The notes below the pieces were generated by a model. That model made no database searches. It saw nothing but the letters and a program-made list of their open reading frames with translations, and was not told the DNA's origin. Shown piece by piece: positions 36,789 to 49,118 of a stretch of DNA of 64,000 bases (the first letter of the stretch is position 1; each line of letters begins with the position of its first letter). Location: NCBI RefSeq assembly GCF_019703515.2, contig NC_059365.1:35917501-35981500 (forward strand), written 5' to 3'. This DNA comes from Myxocyprinus asiaticus (Eukaryota; Chordata; Actinopteri; Cypriniformes; Catostomidae). Made by a program: the position numbers and the translations under genes.

Positions 36789-38216
36789 ATAATGCATTGT
36801 TGAAAATAAAAGGGCAGTCTTTAAAGTAACCAAAAATATGCTGTTTTTAAGCTACATGACATTTGATTTTCCCCAAGATGGGAGTCACCCTTACAGGAGA
36901 GACACCTGCTGAAGTGCTCCACAAATTGCTCTAATAAACACATTTCTTCTGCATCATGATTTTTTCTACATATTTGATAATTTACTTAGATGTTGTTTTG
37001 AACTGATTGACTTTATCTAGCATAGTATTACAGAAGATTTTAAAAATATTATAGCTGTACCAATATTTGCTGTGTTGGTACATACATGTGCCATATGGTA
37101 TATGTATCACAATGGAATTGCACACATGCATTATCTCATTGGGAATTTTAAAGATGGTGGTATCTATTATATTATTGCATTTATTCATTTATTTGGATAT
37201 GTTTGCTGAAATATAGTTGCATTTATAAATAAATAACATTCATAATTTGTATTTCTTCTTTTCAGAGAAATATTAACATGGCAATGTTTTATGGAAAGGG
37301 CAAGAAGTTACAATTAGTTCTTCCAATTAACAACAGTGAGGATGAACTAGGCTTTAGTGACTGTGAAAATAATCGACAGTATAGAAGAACGCATTTTAGT
37401 TTGTAAAGTTTGTAAAGAGTTCCAAGTGTATAAAAACATAAATTAATTAAAGAAACATTAATTTAATTCAAGGACTAATTGATCTTTTTTAAGAAAAACA
37501 AGTTTTGGGACAATTTTCATGCTATTGAGTGCTGAAAACATGCTGAAAAATGTACTTCAATCACTCCAGAGACTTCTGAAAGAGAAACAACACAGCAAAA
37601 TCCTCAAATCCTGTTACAAGCCAGAGATGGTAGTGTAGTCATTCTGCCTCCTCTCCTGGTGAAGAGATAGCATTACCCATCCTTATGTGCTCATACATCT
37701 TTTCTTCTCCAGATGACCAGCTCTCCCTTTTGAGATTGACACCTACCATCTATTCTCATTTTATGCCTTCTTCAAAGACGTATGGAGCTCCTTAGTGAGG
37801 TATAACTAGCCCGGCTATCAGCAGACTGTGTCGTCCAAGCTATCCTGGAGCTGTGAAGCACCCACTGTGCCAAGCCATCAGCAACTGCCAGCATCAGAAG
37901 ACTGATGCTATCCCATCATGCTCTGGGAATAAGCGGCAGCACATCAGCCTGTACTCGGTGAGGAGGGTAGTGAGGGGCGATTTATCATTATCAAATGCCC
38001 TTTAATTTCAGCCTCTGATTTATGATATTTAGCCTTCAAAGTAACATGTTCGTTTGCAGTGTTTTTGTGTTCGGTGGCATTTTGTTTTCGTTAAATGATG
38101 AAGCCCCATGATCTCTCATTGACTGACATTATTAGACAAGGGGTCTGTGAAGGCACCGCAGGGGGTCAGAGAAAGGTCAGAGGAGAAGATTTACAAAACA
38201 CATAGATATTTCAGTA
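36789..38216. other. Non-coding interval with one candidate exon-like stretch
   Basis: No confident gene. One short open stretch after a good splice-acceptor-like sequence is listed at 37265-37405. The part from about 37600 to 38000 is less AT-rich and unrecognised. Confidence 0.4.
37265..37405 (+). other. Exon-like open stretch after a splice-acceptor-like site, unassigned
   Basis: A pyrimidine tract ending in TTTTCAG (to 37265) precedes ATGGCAATGTTTTATGG (ATG at about 37276), which opens a 42-codon frame to TAA. The product begins MAMFYGKGKKLQLVLPINN and continues with an acidic Ser/Asp/Glu stretch (SEDELGFSD). Acidic N-termini of this kind occur in piggyBac-derived proteins, so it could be a remnant of such a gene or simply chance. 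No downstream coding continuation was found. Low confidence. Confidence 0.2.
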
Positions 38217-38480
38217 ACACTTTACAATAAGGTTGTAAAATTAGTTAACGTAGTAGTTAAAATGAAGCAACAATGAACAATACAGCATTTTATAGTCATG
38301 GTAAAAGGTATAGTCCATCCAAAAATGAAAATTCTGTCATCATTTATTCACCCTCTTGTCATTCCAACCCACATGACTATTTCTTCTGCGGTCCTCTCAA
38401 ATGTTCTTCAGCTGAAATCGGTTTGTTAGGATCTAAATGCGAATCACTGCCCCCAGTGGCCAAAGCTGGAAGTGTTGTTT
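38217..38480. repeat. Two abutting MITE left ends
   Basis: GTAACACTTTACAATAAGGT (38216-38235) is the left end of a hAT-type MITE family. At about 38310 it gives way to ATAGTCCATCCAAAAATGAAAATTCTGTCATCATTTATTCACCC, the left end of the TTAA MITE family. Both are truncated. Confidence 0.6.
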
Positions 38481-41400
38481 AACAGATGGCCACGTGTGAG
38501 CTCCAGTTTCGTGGTGAAATGTTTACAAAGTGGTGCCAAAAGCTAATAGTTTTTTAGATGGAAATATTGTAATACAGTCAACAGGAATGCATATTTATCT
38601 TAGAGGGAAGATGCAACCTTTGAAAACTCTTGATTTTGATGGACATCGTCAAGATCAGATATAAAGTAGAGGTGTTGTACAGCTTGTATGCACACCAACA
38701 CATAAAGTGATGATAATGTACTATTTCCTATATTCCTAAGCTTATCTACTTCCATGTTTTATGTATACGTTCACAGGCTCCAACAGGCGTTGCCTCCAAA
38801 TTCTCATATCTATACGAACATGCCCTGGGCAACCTTGAATATGCAAGTCATATTAAAAACAGCCCCCTTAGCTTGCCATGCATGGTTTCACTTGTTCTCT
38901 TTGTCTTTGGAGAGTGGAAGTTGCCTCTTTTCTACACTTTACTGTGCTGTTTAATTCATAATGGCATTTCTCTCAAAGTAGGATGCCATACTAAGAACTA
39001 AAAAGTACATTTGCTCCAGTATCCTTGAATTAGTCATTAAGTGAACTTTTTAATGCTTTGTCTTGGTTTCTTTCATTGGGTTTATTCATTCTTATGACAT
39101 TAATATTAAATATTTGTCTTTGCTGAATTAATTAATCCCCCCAAGAAAATAATATGCAATTCTTGCAGATGAAGACAACGTGTTAGGTACTGCTGTTCAA
39201 CAAAGAAAGCAAAACCCTTTGTTCTGTGGAAAGTAAACAGGCCAGCAAGCTACTCTCTTGGGCCAAGGTTATGAATAAGAAACTCATTCATTGGTTTGCA
39301 GAGCAAAGAAAACAAATGGGAAATTACTATAACCAACAACTGAGCAATCACAGAATACCAACCTAAGAAGCTAAAGGGTCATTCCTGTTATACCAGACAT
39401 TAAAAAATATGCTCTGTTCAAGCTCAGGCAACTAAATTTTAGCAATTATAACGTATAATTTAAAAATATATAATAAATTATTTTATTAATTATATTTAAT
39501 TGATCATTTTCTTTAATTAATTGTAATTAAATATTTAACTATAAATTAACAGGATGCCTAACAGGAGTGTAAAAAATGAGCTAAAAATAGCCATTTCTCA
39601 ATAAGGGACTGATAATAAGCTTACACAAGAGTAAGTTAAAATTGAAAATGTTTTAATCATATCTTGACATTTTTACAACATCATAACAACTTTTGAAGTT
39701 TTATCTAACAGAATGGACTTTTTAAAGTGAGACAAGCCCAGCTAATACCACAAAACATCACAGAATACATAATGTTTTAATTGCCAATAGTTTCTCATGT
39801 TTGTGCTGTTTTTCCCACAAAAATGAAGCAACTTCCTCGAGGAACCTATAAAATGATTACTAATTAAAACAATATTCCCAAGAAATTTTTTTTGTTTGAA
39901 ACATTTCTTTAGAGAAAGAAAAAATTAAGATCTAGAATTGTGTTTCGTGTTAGACATGGCATAAATGGAAAGATCTGCTCAAACCAGAGTTACTGAAAAT
40001 TGACCTCTATATTGTGATAAAAGAAAACTTCAAAAAGTTTAATATATAGTAAGACATATATAAAATCTCGGGTACACGTTTCTCTGCATTCCAGATCGTC
40101 TTGCACACGGTTGAGTGTTAAGCATTTCAAAGTATACTCTTGACCGCGAGCGAATATGAACGCGTTCAATGCATGCGCCGGCTGCTTTGTGATACTCTTT
40201 TAGTAGAGTCAAGGGCAGGCACATGCGCCGACGATGCACACAGATGAGGACTGTCTGCTCATCGAGAAAATCTGGGCTGCACGTGGACAGTCCACACAGA
40301 CTGTGCTGATGACGAATTTTGCGTCACTCATGCTGATCAGCAATGCGGACTACCACAGTAAACTTTGGCCTTAATGGGGACATACAGTATATAATGAAAA
40401 TGTACTACATAACAGGAATAACCCTAATTTGATTCATTTCGAAACACCAGAATTGGATATCTGTCCATGACTCATTTGTTTACAGTCCATGGCTGAAGAT
40501 ACACAATCAGTGGAAACCATATCTGGGATGAGAATAGAGGGGGAAAAGTGTTTCTTGTGAAACAGACTGTGATTCAGACTGCTCTTAAACCCTCTTGATT
40601 GTGCAGAGAGACCTTGTATCCATTCAGGAACAATCCCAAACAGCAGAGAAGCATTCCAGTTCGGGGGTGGCATCTAAATTGCAAACAACAGACACAATCA
40701 GTGAGGAAATGGCCATTTCCTGTGAGTCAGTCACCGTGACAATTCTGCTCTGATAGCTACTGTTACAGTACAATGAGCAGGCATTGATGGAGATGTAGGC
40801 AGGGAAAACAAGCCCTCAGAAAGTCAACAAGCTCCTGTAGTTGTGGATGGTCAATGGAGGAGAAAGGGTCCGGATCACCTGTGGGGTTAGCAGGACCGTG
40901 GTTTTGCAGCCATACAGAGCCATTTGCGGCTCAGATTGGGCCAATTTAACTTGTTTCTATGCAGCATGCTGGGGTTGGGGGTTTGAATAAAAAAACCCAT
41001 GTGAGATACAAATGACGGTATGAGACAGTAAAGGGCTTAAACACAATCTGCTACACAATTCATCTGATTCTTGAGAAATAAGACAAAATTATCGTCAAAT
41101 ATTTAAAATTAATATTGACAAATCCAGCATTGACGATTAATATTTGAATGGAGACTACAGGATGGTTTCGAACTAATCAGCTGTCTATTGAGTTGTCCCC
41201 ATTGTAAGACAGAAAATCTGACAACATAAACACATTGGATATCGACATGATGTTTCCAAAAGTTCATGTACCCTGACATCAACCCCGTTCTGCCAATCCT
41301 CCACCAGAAATTTTTTGTATGAATTTAGCAATATAATAATTTGATGAAATAAAGAGTGTATAAACTGAAGACCTATGCACACCAAGTCTATACAAATGTT

Positions 41401-41994
41401 CGCGACTCGGAACAATGGATTTCCATGGCACTATTCACACACATTCATGCTATTTTTTTCTTCAGACTGCAGTGAAAACTAACTGACCAATGAGATAAGA
41501 CCTTTTTGCTGCAGCTGCTTATTCTAGCTTGTTGGTGGCACTAATCAACTGGCAAACACCAGCATTGGTGCTCCTCAAAAATTATATACTTAAAAATAAA
41601 TAGTTGCAGTTCATGAACCCTTTGTCCTGTAAACATAAACCTGGTCTGTTTTTGAAAGTCTGCTTATAATATAAGCAGTATTAGTATTAGGCATATAGCA
41701 TATAATATTATAAATGTTCATAAACATAAAGACTCTGGAGTGTATTCCTGTGCTCTTGTACTAGTCTCAAATATGCAGTAAATAAATATAGAAGCTCTAC
41801 ACATACTTTCTTTTTAGAAATGTGATGATTCCTCATATTTTATAATATACCTGGGGTTTTGTCTTAATGTGCAGTATTTAATATGTACTATATATCACTG
41901 CGCCTGTTATATTATCATGGCATTAAAAACAGCAGCGAGGATCGGCAATTCTTTTGCACTGAGCTCATAGTAAAATACCCATAAAAGGCAGGGT
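38481..41994. other. Non-coding interval, nothing recognised
   Basis: No gene, RNA or element end could be supported. All open frames are below about 80 codons and without motifs. Parts around 40250-40380 and 40760-40990 are less AT-rich. Confidence 0.4.
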
Positions 41995-42279
41995 TGTGAA
42001 GAGAAGAGGCGAGTGAGTGAGGATCCAAATGTAGAACTTCAATTATAAACAAAAGACGGAAGCACAAACACAACAGCAATATACTGGCTATTAATGCACT
42101 ACACACCAGCAAGAACAGACAAAGGAACAAGGAACAAGGGGGTATATATACACATGGGCTAACAACATAAATGGGGAACACCTGGGATACAATTAAGGAA
42201 GGAACTGAAGACAGAGACAATGGAAGGAAACAAAGGAACTTTCAAAATAAGAGTCATAACAGGAATCCAATACATGACA
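41995..42279 (-). mobile_element. Probable solo LTR
   Basis: On the minus strand it starts TGTCATGTATTGG, has CATGTGTATATATACCCCC (a TATA-like box) in the middle, and ends CTTCTCTTCACA, giving TG...CA. Its overall design and CACCTGGGATACAATTA-type segment resemble the solo LTR at 8386-8710. No matching target duplication was found (AGGGT versus TTATT), so the borders or the classification could be off. Confidence 0.5.
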
Positions 42280-44477
42280 TTATTTACATGCAATATTTTA
42301 CTGTAGACAAATGAATTGCAGAACCACACTGCTATTTTAATTGCAAGGATAATATTACAAAGTATTCCCGTAACAGTGCTTATTTCAAACCATGCACAAC
42401 AAACCCTGAATTCAATACAAATATGCAATGATTTATAAATATTTATAAATATTTTTTTAATATTATACATTTTATACTATATCTGTTATTCCTAATGTAC
42501 ATTTTTTCCACATGTATTTATATCACTATACCTTGTGTTATATTATTCATGAATTAATCCAGGCATTATAAAAAGAGAAACTGGGTTTGGGAGTTTGTTT
42601 GGAATATACTCCTAGCAAATTTAAAGACACAGGACGTATATTTATGCAACAACGCTTTTTACTCATCTCACTTCCATAAAAAACATTGATTATATACTCC
42701 CCAAAATGCATCAACACCATGAAAAGAACAACAGTTATGCCAAATTAGGTAAATAAATGTTTTAGCAATGCTCAATATATTAATCTTTAGCATTGACAGC
42801 TGAATGTTGAAGTGTCCGGGCAGGAAACAAGTATAAAAGCAACAGCTACTGTTTAAGGGTGAAATCATTTTTTGTTTAATTTTTTTACGGCCTCGGTGTG
42901 AATAGACCTTTCATCTGAAGTTCGTCACAGATTTGGTGTGAACAGGCCAGGAGCATTCTATTGATCATCTCAGATTAATTTATAAGTGGAAAAGCAATTC
43001 ACTATGCACCATGCCAACATTTAACAACATTTTATGAATTGTATCCACTTTTTTTTCTTTTTTTTCTTAAGGTGATCGTAGATTGTTGCATTCCAGTGGT
43101 GTGATTGGAAGCATATGATTTATATTTGTGTCCAATAGCTCAAATAGGAGAAGTTTGAGAAGTGTTTTTCTAATATAGTGTGAGATGCACTGATGTTGTT
43201 TGTTGCTGATGGCTTGTTTATTGTTTAATTTGGGTTCAGCAAGAGCTCCTGCCCAAGTGCTCTCGCCCTGAGTCACAGAGCAAAACAAGCATGTCTTTTC
43301 ACTGATGGCTTTAATGATTGTTTTTAGGCTTGTTGTCCAGGTAACCATTCCTTGTTTGGACGTGTTGTCAAGGCAACGAAGATGGAAAAATCAGCGGATT
43401 TAAATTATATTTTTAGATGCTCCTCGAGGTTGATCTAAGCAGCACAAGGGACCATTAATTCTCAAGAACTGCATGTGTTACAAACAAGACCTTTCATTTT
43501 CTGTTTCTCTGTAACCCTGAAATGTATTTTGAAATTGATCATTAAAATTTATCATAAAAAGAGATCAAGACTTTGTCTTTTATATGAACCTTTAAAAATA
43601 CTAACAATAAATATTATCTTCAATTAATACAATTACAGATTTTCCACCTTGATACTACTCATATATTGAGGTTTCATCAGAATACATTGAGCACTGTAAA
43701 AAGTGTGATTGGAGTTTTACTGCTGTGATCTTGAAAGAATAGTCAGGAAGTATGGTAGTATATACTTCTTGTCTTAAACTAAACCTGGCCCAAATCTCTT
43801 CCCACATAGCTCTTTTGTTTTCTGTCAATACAAGCACTACATCATTTTTTTCTTTTTCTTTTCTCTGTGATTCACACTGTCTGCAACAGTGATGCATATT
43901 TGAATTCATCACCTTAAATGTGATGTGTGTAATTTATGCACCACTAAGCATCACCAAACGTAATTGCAGAAATAATGGCTTCCATATGGTCAAAAACAGA
44001 TACTCCTGCCCCAAACTCACACCACTGGTTGAGTAAACATTGCTATGTTGGCCTGGTTGGGATGCTCAAATCAAGGAGGTCTAATAGACTTGGAGAGAGT
44101 TATCCGTTAGCATTCCCATTCATCTCAAAGGCAGTTGCTCTTCTGGCGCATACATCACCAGAAATATGCAACCAGTATGCTGCCCTCTTTGCTCATGGTA
44201 CTCAGTTCTGGGCATGCAGATTTTGAGCCAATCACTTGAGCCGCAAATGCCATTGCAGGGCTCACATTTGCCAGTGAAAATTACAGAGTGCGCATGTGGA
44301 AAATTATTTTGCCGCACCAGTGACATCTGATCTGACACCCGAATTTATGAATTTATATTGTAGCCTACCATCAGAATAAAAACTCACTAATGCATCTAAC
44401 CTCTTATGCTAAGTATTTTTAAAAGTTTTTTATATTTGCATTAAAAGCGCAGCTTTCTGACTCTTTCATTGCTGCTA

Positions 44478-44479
<2 letters not shown>
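42280..44479. other. Non-coding interval, nothing recognised
   Basis: AT-rich, with no supported feature. The 85-codon and shorter frames lack recognisable motifs. Confidence 0.4.

Positions 44480-44555
<76 letters not shown>
44480..44555. repeat. (CT)n microsatellite
   Basis: About 37 CT units, followed by a few CA units. The minus-strand frame across it encodes only alternating Arg-Glu and is an artefact. Confidence 0.97.
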
Positions 44556-44563
<8 letters not shown>

Positions 44564-45271
44564 ACAGAGGCTGAGAGAGAGGGAAGCTGGCATAGGCATA
44601 TTTACCACATAAAGATGGTTTAAGCAGAGTTTCTTGTGTAACCCAGTCTTAATTTTCAAACTCATAAAAACATAAACAGTGTTGTCAGTGTTACCAATCG
44701 CTAATCTGTATTGTTTGCTCCTCCTTTGTTTTAATTTAAACAATTTAATTTGACTGTTTAATTTGATTTTAATTCTTCTCATGCGCTTATCACTGTTTCA
44801 TCACTCACTATCACAGGGGTTTAGTTCATTCCTGTTTTTTGAACTCTCTGAATTCAAAAATTTATTTAGACAAGTCTGTACATTTGTATGGTTTTATCGT
44901 GAGTGGCAGCACACCACCTGGCCTGTATACATACCATAAGTTGCATTTTAAGCCACCGATATACTTGCTTTTCACCAATGCAATGCATTCACCAATGGTT
45001 GCTATGTCGTTGTTCAAATATTGATCGCGCACTTTTAAATCATAAAAAAGAAGTTTGAAACTCTCTTGCACTGTTTTTCCACACGACTCATAAGTGACTC
45101 TGAATGCACAGAGAAATGCCAGTTTCAGAGTGTGTGCTTATTTATACAGCCCGTTTCCTTATTATTTGAACTTTAATAAAGGAAGCATTAAAGAAATAAC
45201 GCCAGGGTGTTTCCTTTTTAGACAAGCTTAATGCCATGTATGGCTCTGCTTTATTTCATGTCATATTTTGT

Positions 45272-45315
45272 GTTATCGACATTGCCGATAATGTCGACTA
45301 ATCGTTTCAGCCCTA
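45272..45315. repeat. Solitary right end of a hAT-type MITE
   Basis: GTCGACTAATCGTTTCAGCCCTA is the typical end of a fish hAT MITE whose other end reads TAGGGCTG. No left end was found upstream, so the copy is truncated or its start is too diverged to see. Confidence 0.5.
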
Positions 45316-46169
45316 GTTTACATTCACTTCACTGCAAACAGCAGTTGGATTTGCAGAGGGAAAAAAATTATTGTATCAAAAGTCACTGTTGCTAACTGCC
45401 ACATATTGTGAAGTGTGAAATTGAACCATTTGTCATTTGTATTTTGTGTACATTTTGAATGGTTTATATTTGACTTTTGGTGAATTTTGTTTGACACAAA
45501 AAGCAGACTAGTGATAGACTAGACAGACTAGTGAGTGATAAAAAAAAAAAAAGCGAAAGTAAACAAGAAACAAAACTCAAAGTAAATAGGCCTAAAAGCG
45601 AAACAAATAGAACTAAATAGATTTAGACTCAAAGACTAACAAGCTAAATAAACTAGGTGAGCTAAACTAGTTGAACTAACCAAATAAAACCTATAGGTAA
45701 AAGAGGGAGACAAATAACAAAACTAAGTTTAAGAATTTATTTCCTTTATTTTTGTAGTTTATTTTCTTTGTGTGATTGCAATCAATCTTTCTTGTAACTT
45801 GTATTGTGGTAACTACTGTTCCATTTATACTTTACCAATACATGCTGGCAGTTCAACATATCTGATGGTCTGTGTGTTCAAGTTTTATCACTGCTCCTTC
45901 GAATCTAGACACTGGTCCAGTGCGCCTTAAGTTTTAGGGTGTTACATGTTAAACTTGCATGTTTTTTTTTATCTGTCAAAATTACAGATCGTGTTTTGAG
46001 TTATGATGAATCGAGGGATGTCTTAAAAACATGGCACACAAGCGCATTGGTCAAAGATGTCAATCTAGCAGGAAACTAACGTCCTGATTGGCACCACAAG
46101 AACATACACATGCTGTGTTACATTCAAAGTTGGATAAGGGATTTTCCTACTTAATATCTTCAACTTCCG
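45316..46169. other. Non-coding interval, nothing recognised
   Basis: AT-rich, with a purine-rich stretch of short AAACTA repeats at about 45560-45730. No gene. Confidence 0.4.
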
Positions 46170-46391
46170 CCCTTAAAAAAAAAAATAAAAAATCTAGAGT
46201 TCTAGCAAACTAGCCACAAATTTGCAGCAAATGTCCCACTCATAATTTTGACATGCAAATGACCTTATGATGTTTGCCAGAAATGTGCAGCTCTTCACCG
46301 GTAGTGCTGAACCTAGAGCAAACCTTTGGCAACAATGGACAATTTGCGGTAAGTTTACGGCAAATTTGCCATAAACTCAATTTTTGTAAGG
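46170..46391. mobile_element. Short MITE, CCCTTAC-end family (copy 1)
   Basis: Begins CCCTTAAAAAAAA and ends TTTTTGTAAGG. Inside are CAAATTTGCAGCAAATG, ACATGCAAATGACC and GCAGCTCTTCACCGGTAGTG, shared with the copies at 50009-50251 and 50272-50462. No protein. Superfamily not determined. Confidence 0.65.
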
Positions 46392-46501
46392 AAACAAACT
46401 GGCAACTGTAACATTAGATTTGCAGTTGTCCGATTATCATAATTAAAGTCTAGCTCCTAACAACCAAATTGCAGAGGATACATGATGCTATGTAATGTTC
46501 T

Positions 46502-46796
46502 TGTCATGACACACACAGACACAGATGACAGGGTGTACCTAGATGAGAACTTTATTGGAAACAGTTAAATGGTAAATAAACAAATGTGAGGAGTTGGGAA
46601 CTTAGCTTGGTGATAACGGAGTTTGTGATCACTGGGAGCATACATGCATGTCACTACTCCAGGAAGATGAAGGACGATGATGGCATTTTGGATTATCATG
46701 GACGCGGGATTCATGGATGAGCAGGTTAGCTTCACTTGGGAAGTCAGAAGAGCGGGTGAGTCTATTAGTTCCTTGTGGAGACTAGACGAGGATGGA
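46502..46796 (-). repeat. 3' LTR of the non-autonomous element, U3-truncated
   Basis: Closely matches 48216-48515 (for example GAGGAGTTGGGAACTTAGCT and GGATGAGCAGGTTAGCTTCA). Homology stops after GACTAGACGAGGATGGAGT, so about 130 bp of the U3 side with the TATA box is missing. The repeat-block reading frame runs straight into it. Confidence 0.82.
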
Positions 46797-46904
46797 GTCC
46801 GCTCGAGGGGCAGAGCCATGTGAGGCTCGAGGGACGAGGTCGTGGAAGGCTCGAGGGACAAAGGAGCCGTGGAAAGCTTGGATGAAGGAGCCGTTAGTGA
46901 CTGG

Positions 46905-47160
46905 GGACTGACTTCCGTGGTCGAGAGCATAGGCAGAGACTGGGGAATGGCCTCCGTGGCCGTGAGCACTGGCAGCGACTGGGGAACGACCTCCATGGCC
47001 GTGAGAACTGGCAGCGACTGGGGAATGACCTCCGTGGCCGTGAGCACTGGCAGCGACTGGGGAACGACCTCCATGGCCGTGAGCACTGGCAGCGACTGGG
47101 GAATGACCTCCGTGGCCGTGCGCACTGGCAGCGACTGGGGAAGACCTCCGTGGTCGTGAG
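46905..47160 (-). repeat. 39-bp coding tandem repeat
   Basis: About six units of GACTGGGGAACGACCTCCATG plus GCCGTGAGCACTGGCAGC. The minus-strand unit is 13 residues (SLPVLTAMEVVPQ). Alternate units differ in parallel (GACCTCCGTGG versus GACCTCCATGG), which suggests a two-unit amplification. Confidence 0.92.
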
Positions 47161-47276
47161 CACTGGTAGTAATTGGGGAACGAACTCCGTGATGTAAGTG
47201 CTAGCATCGACTTGAGAGCAGGAGTCACTTTCCTTTTCCTCCTCTTCTAGACAGCTGGGAGTGTTGTTGCGAGAAC

Positions 47277-47545
47277 GGTCCAGGCTACAGGCGTTGGCTC
47301 TGGGATGGTCCAGGCTACAGGCGTTGGCTCTGGGATGGTCCAGGCTACAGGCGTTGGCTCTGGGACGGTCCAGGCTACAGGCGTTGGCTCTGGGACGGTC
47401 CAGGCTACAGGCGTTGGCTCTGGGACGGTCCAGGCTACAGGCGTTGGCTCTGGGACGGTCCAGGCTACAGGCATTGGCTCTGGGACGGTCCAGGCTACAG
47501 GCGTTGGCTCTGGGACAGTCCAGGCTACAGGCGTTGGCTCGTTAA
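47277..47545 (-). repeat. 30-bp coding tandem repeat
   Basis: Nearly nine units of CAGGCTACAGGCGTTGGCTC plus TGGGACGGTC, with only single-base variants (ATGG/ACGG, GCGTT/GCATT). The minus strand gives 10-residue repeats TVPEPTPVAW. High identity shows recent expansion or homogenisation. Confidence 0.95.
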
Positions 47546-47632
47546 CCGTGGAAGGCATGGGCACTGGCTCATTAACCATGGCAGGCATGGGCACTGGCTC
47601 GTTAACTGTGGCAGGCATGGGTGTTGATAACT
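47540..47632 (-). repeat. Second 30-bp coding tandem repeat
   Basis: Three units based on GGCATGGGCACTGGCTCGTT plus AACCGTGGCA, adjoining the previous array. The minus strand encodes MPATVNEPVP-type 10-mers. Confidence 0.88.
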
Positions 47633-48215
47633 CGTGAGGAATGGTCTTCATGGCCAAACGTACCGACATCAGTGGGGGATTATTCACTTTAGAAGTGAGT
47701 GCAGAAAACAAAGAGGTAAGCTCCGTGGTCCTTGGAGCAGGCAGCGGTGGTGGCACAGGGTTCCTGCCATAACCCACAGTGTAAGGGGGAAATGTTACCT
47801 CCGTGATCATTACCGCTGACTCCGGCAGGGAAGCAACCACCGGAGCTTGGAGAGGGTGAGGCCCCCAAAAAATTTATTTAGGGGAAATGGAGAGGAGTTA
47901 CCTTGGGGGTCAGTAATAGCAAGGGGTAATTGATGGCCAGCGTCGCTCGTACATATTCCTCAAAGGAGAGATTCCCCACCTCCGGAAGGGCTGTAATTCT
48001 GTGAAAGTTCAGTCCCATTCCATAAATGGATTTGAGGTAGGAGTCTGATATGGTGGTTACGGAAATAAGTTGACAGAACTTGGATGTGTATTCCAGGAGA
48101 GGAAGTTTTTGTTTGAATAGCTCCAGAAGAGGACTAGTCAGCTCCATAATCCTGATGAATGTGTGTAGTGGGATATCAGAAGCCCCCGCTGAGTCCTTTT
48201 GGTGGTCTAGTCTTC

Positions 48216-48641
48216 TGTCATGACACACACACACACAGATGACAGGGTGAACCCAGATGCGGTAGCTTTATTGGAAATAGTGAAATGGTAAATAAACAGA
48301 AATGTGAGGAGTTGGGAACTTAGCTTGGTGATAACTGAGTTCATGATCACTGGGAACACACAGGCGGGTCGCTACTCCAGGAAGATGAAGGACAATGATG
48401 GCATTTGTGATTATCGTGGACGCAGGATTCATGGATGAGCAAGTTAGCTTCACTTGGGAAGTCAGAAGAGCGGGTAAGTCTATGAGTTCCTTGCGGAGAC
48501 TAGACAAGCATGGAGTGGTGGGTTAAGGATTTATAGAGGTGATGATTGAGTGCAGGACTGGGCTCAGGTGTGAGAGATTAGTGCTTCAGGGAGAGAGAGC
48601 GGAGCGTGGAGTGAGAGAGGGAGTCCGGTGTGGATGTGACA
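48216..48641 (-). repeat. 5' LTR of the non-autonomous element
   Basis: Read on the minus strand it begins TGTCACATCCACACCGG. CTATAAATCC (TATA box) lies at about 48527-48536 and CAATAAAGC (polyadenylation signal) near 48265-48273. It ends GTGTGTCATGACA. Length is 426 bp. Confidence 0.82.
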
Positions 48642-49087
48642 GTTCAACAGCTGCACAATTATCAACAGAGAATGTATTATCCTATAATGAAGGAACTTTG
48701 ACTAATTAACACATTTTTATTAAATTTTTTGCTTAATAAAATAAATGTTTATTATGAACTGTGTACATCTCCCTATGTGCCACCATGTTTGTGAAGTCAC
48801 ACACCTGCATCTCTGTGAGCTTGGAGTTCTACATTTCTGCATGATTTTCCAAGTTGGAAGTCTGCCTTTAATTCTGTGCTATATTCCGATATTCTGACTT
48901 GATATCGCTGATCTCCAACCATTGAGGGATTTCACTGGCGATGCTCGGAAGATGACCTATAAGCAATCAAAACTGCAATGCTCTCATTAGTTTAGCAGGC
49001 GTTTGATTATCACCAGAGATGTCTCCTAGCAACCAAATTGATAAATGATGCAATAATGCTAGCATTTGTTTGACAGGTGTGCGATTA

Positions 49088-49118
<31 letters not shown>

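Larger units (their letters stand above)
46797..48147 (-). pseudogene. Gag-like protein with Pro-rich tandem repeats, broken
   Basis: From Met at 48147 the minus strand encodes MELTSPLLELFKQKLPLLEY, then TSKFCQLISVTTISDSYLKS and LPEVGNLSFEEYVRATLAIN to a stop at 47878. This pattern (short helices, EYT.KF, LSFEEYVRATLAI) resembles the capsid part of fish Gypsy gag proteins. A second frame (47247-47840) continues with a Pro-rich linker and 10-residue repeats of TVPEPTPVAW. A third (46565-47125) holds 13-residue repeats (VPQSLPVLTAMEV) and runs into the truncated LTR. The retroelement-gag assignment is inference from shape and context; no zinc knuckle or protease is seen. Confidence 0.6.
46502..48641 (-). 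mobile_element. Non-autonomous LTR retrotransposon with gag-like remnant
   Basis: The 5' LTR (plus coordinates 48216-48641) has TG...CA ends, a TATAAA box and an AATAAA signal. A second copy of its downstream two-thirds lies at 46502-46796 as a truncated 3' LTR. The flanks GTTCT (46497-46501) and GTTCA (48642-48646) match at 4 of 5. Between the LTRs, on the minus strand, lie a gag-like stretch and three tandem-repeat blocks. No pol sequence is visible, so the element would depend on a relative for movement. Confidence 0.75.

Noticed and set aside
44441..44782. 113-codon minus-strand frame with alternating Arg-Glu
   Set aside because: Encoded by the CT microsatellite.
47277..47632. Regular 30-bp repeats that could suggest a CRISPR array
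   Set aside because: The units abut without spacers, the unit is not palindromic, and the context is a vertebrate retroelement. They are coding minisatellites.
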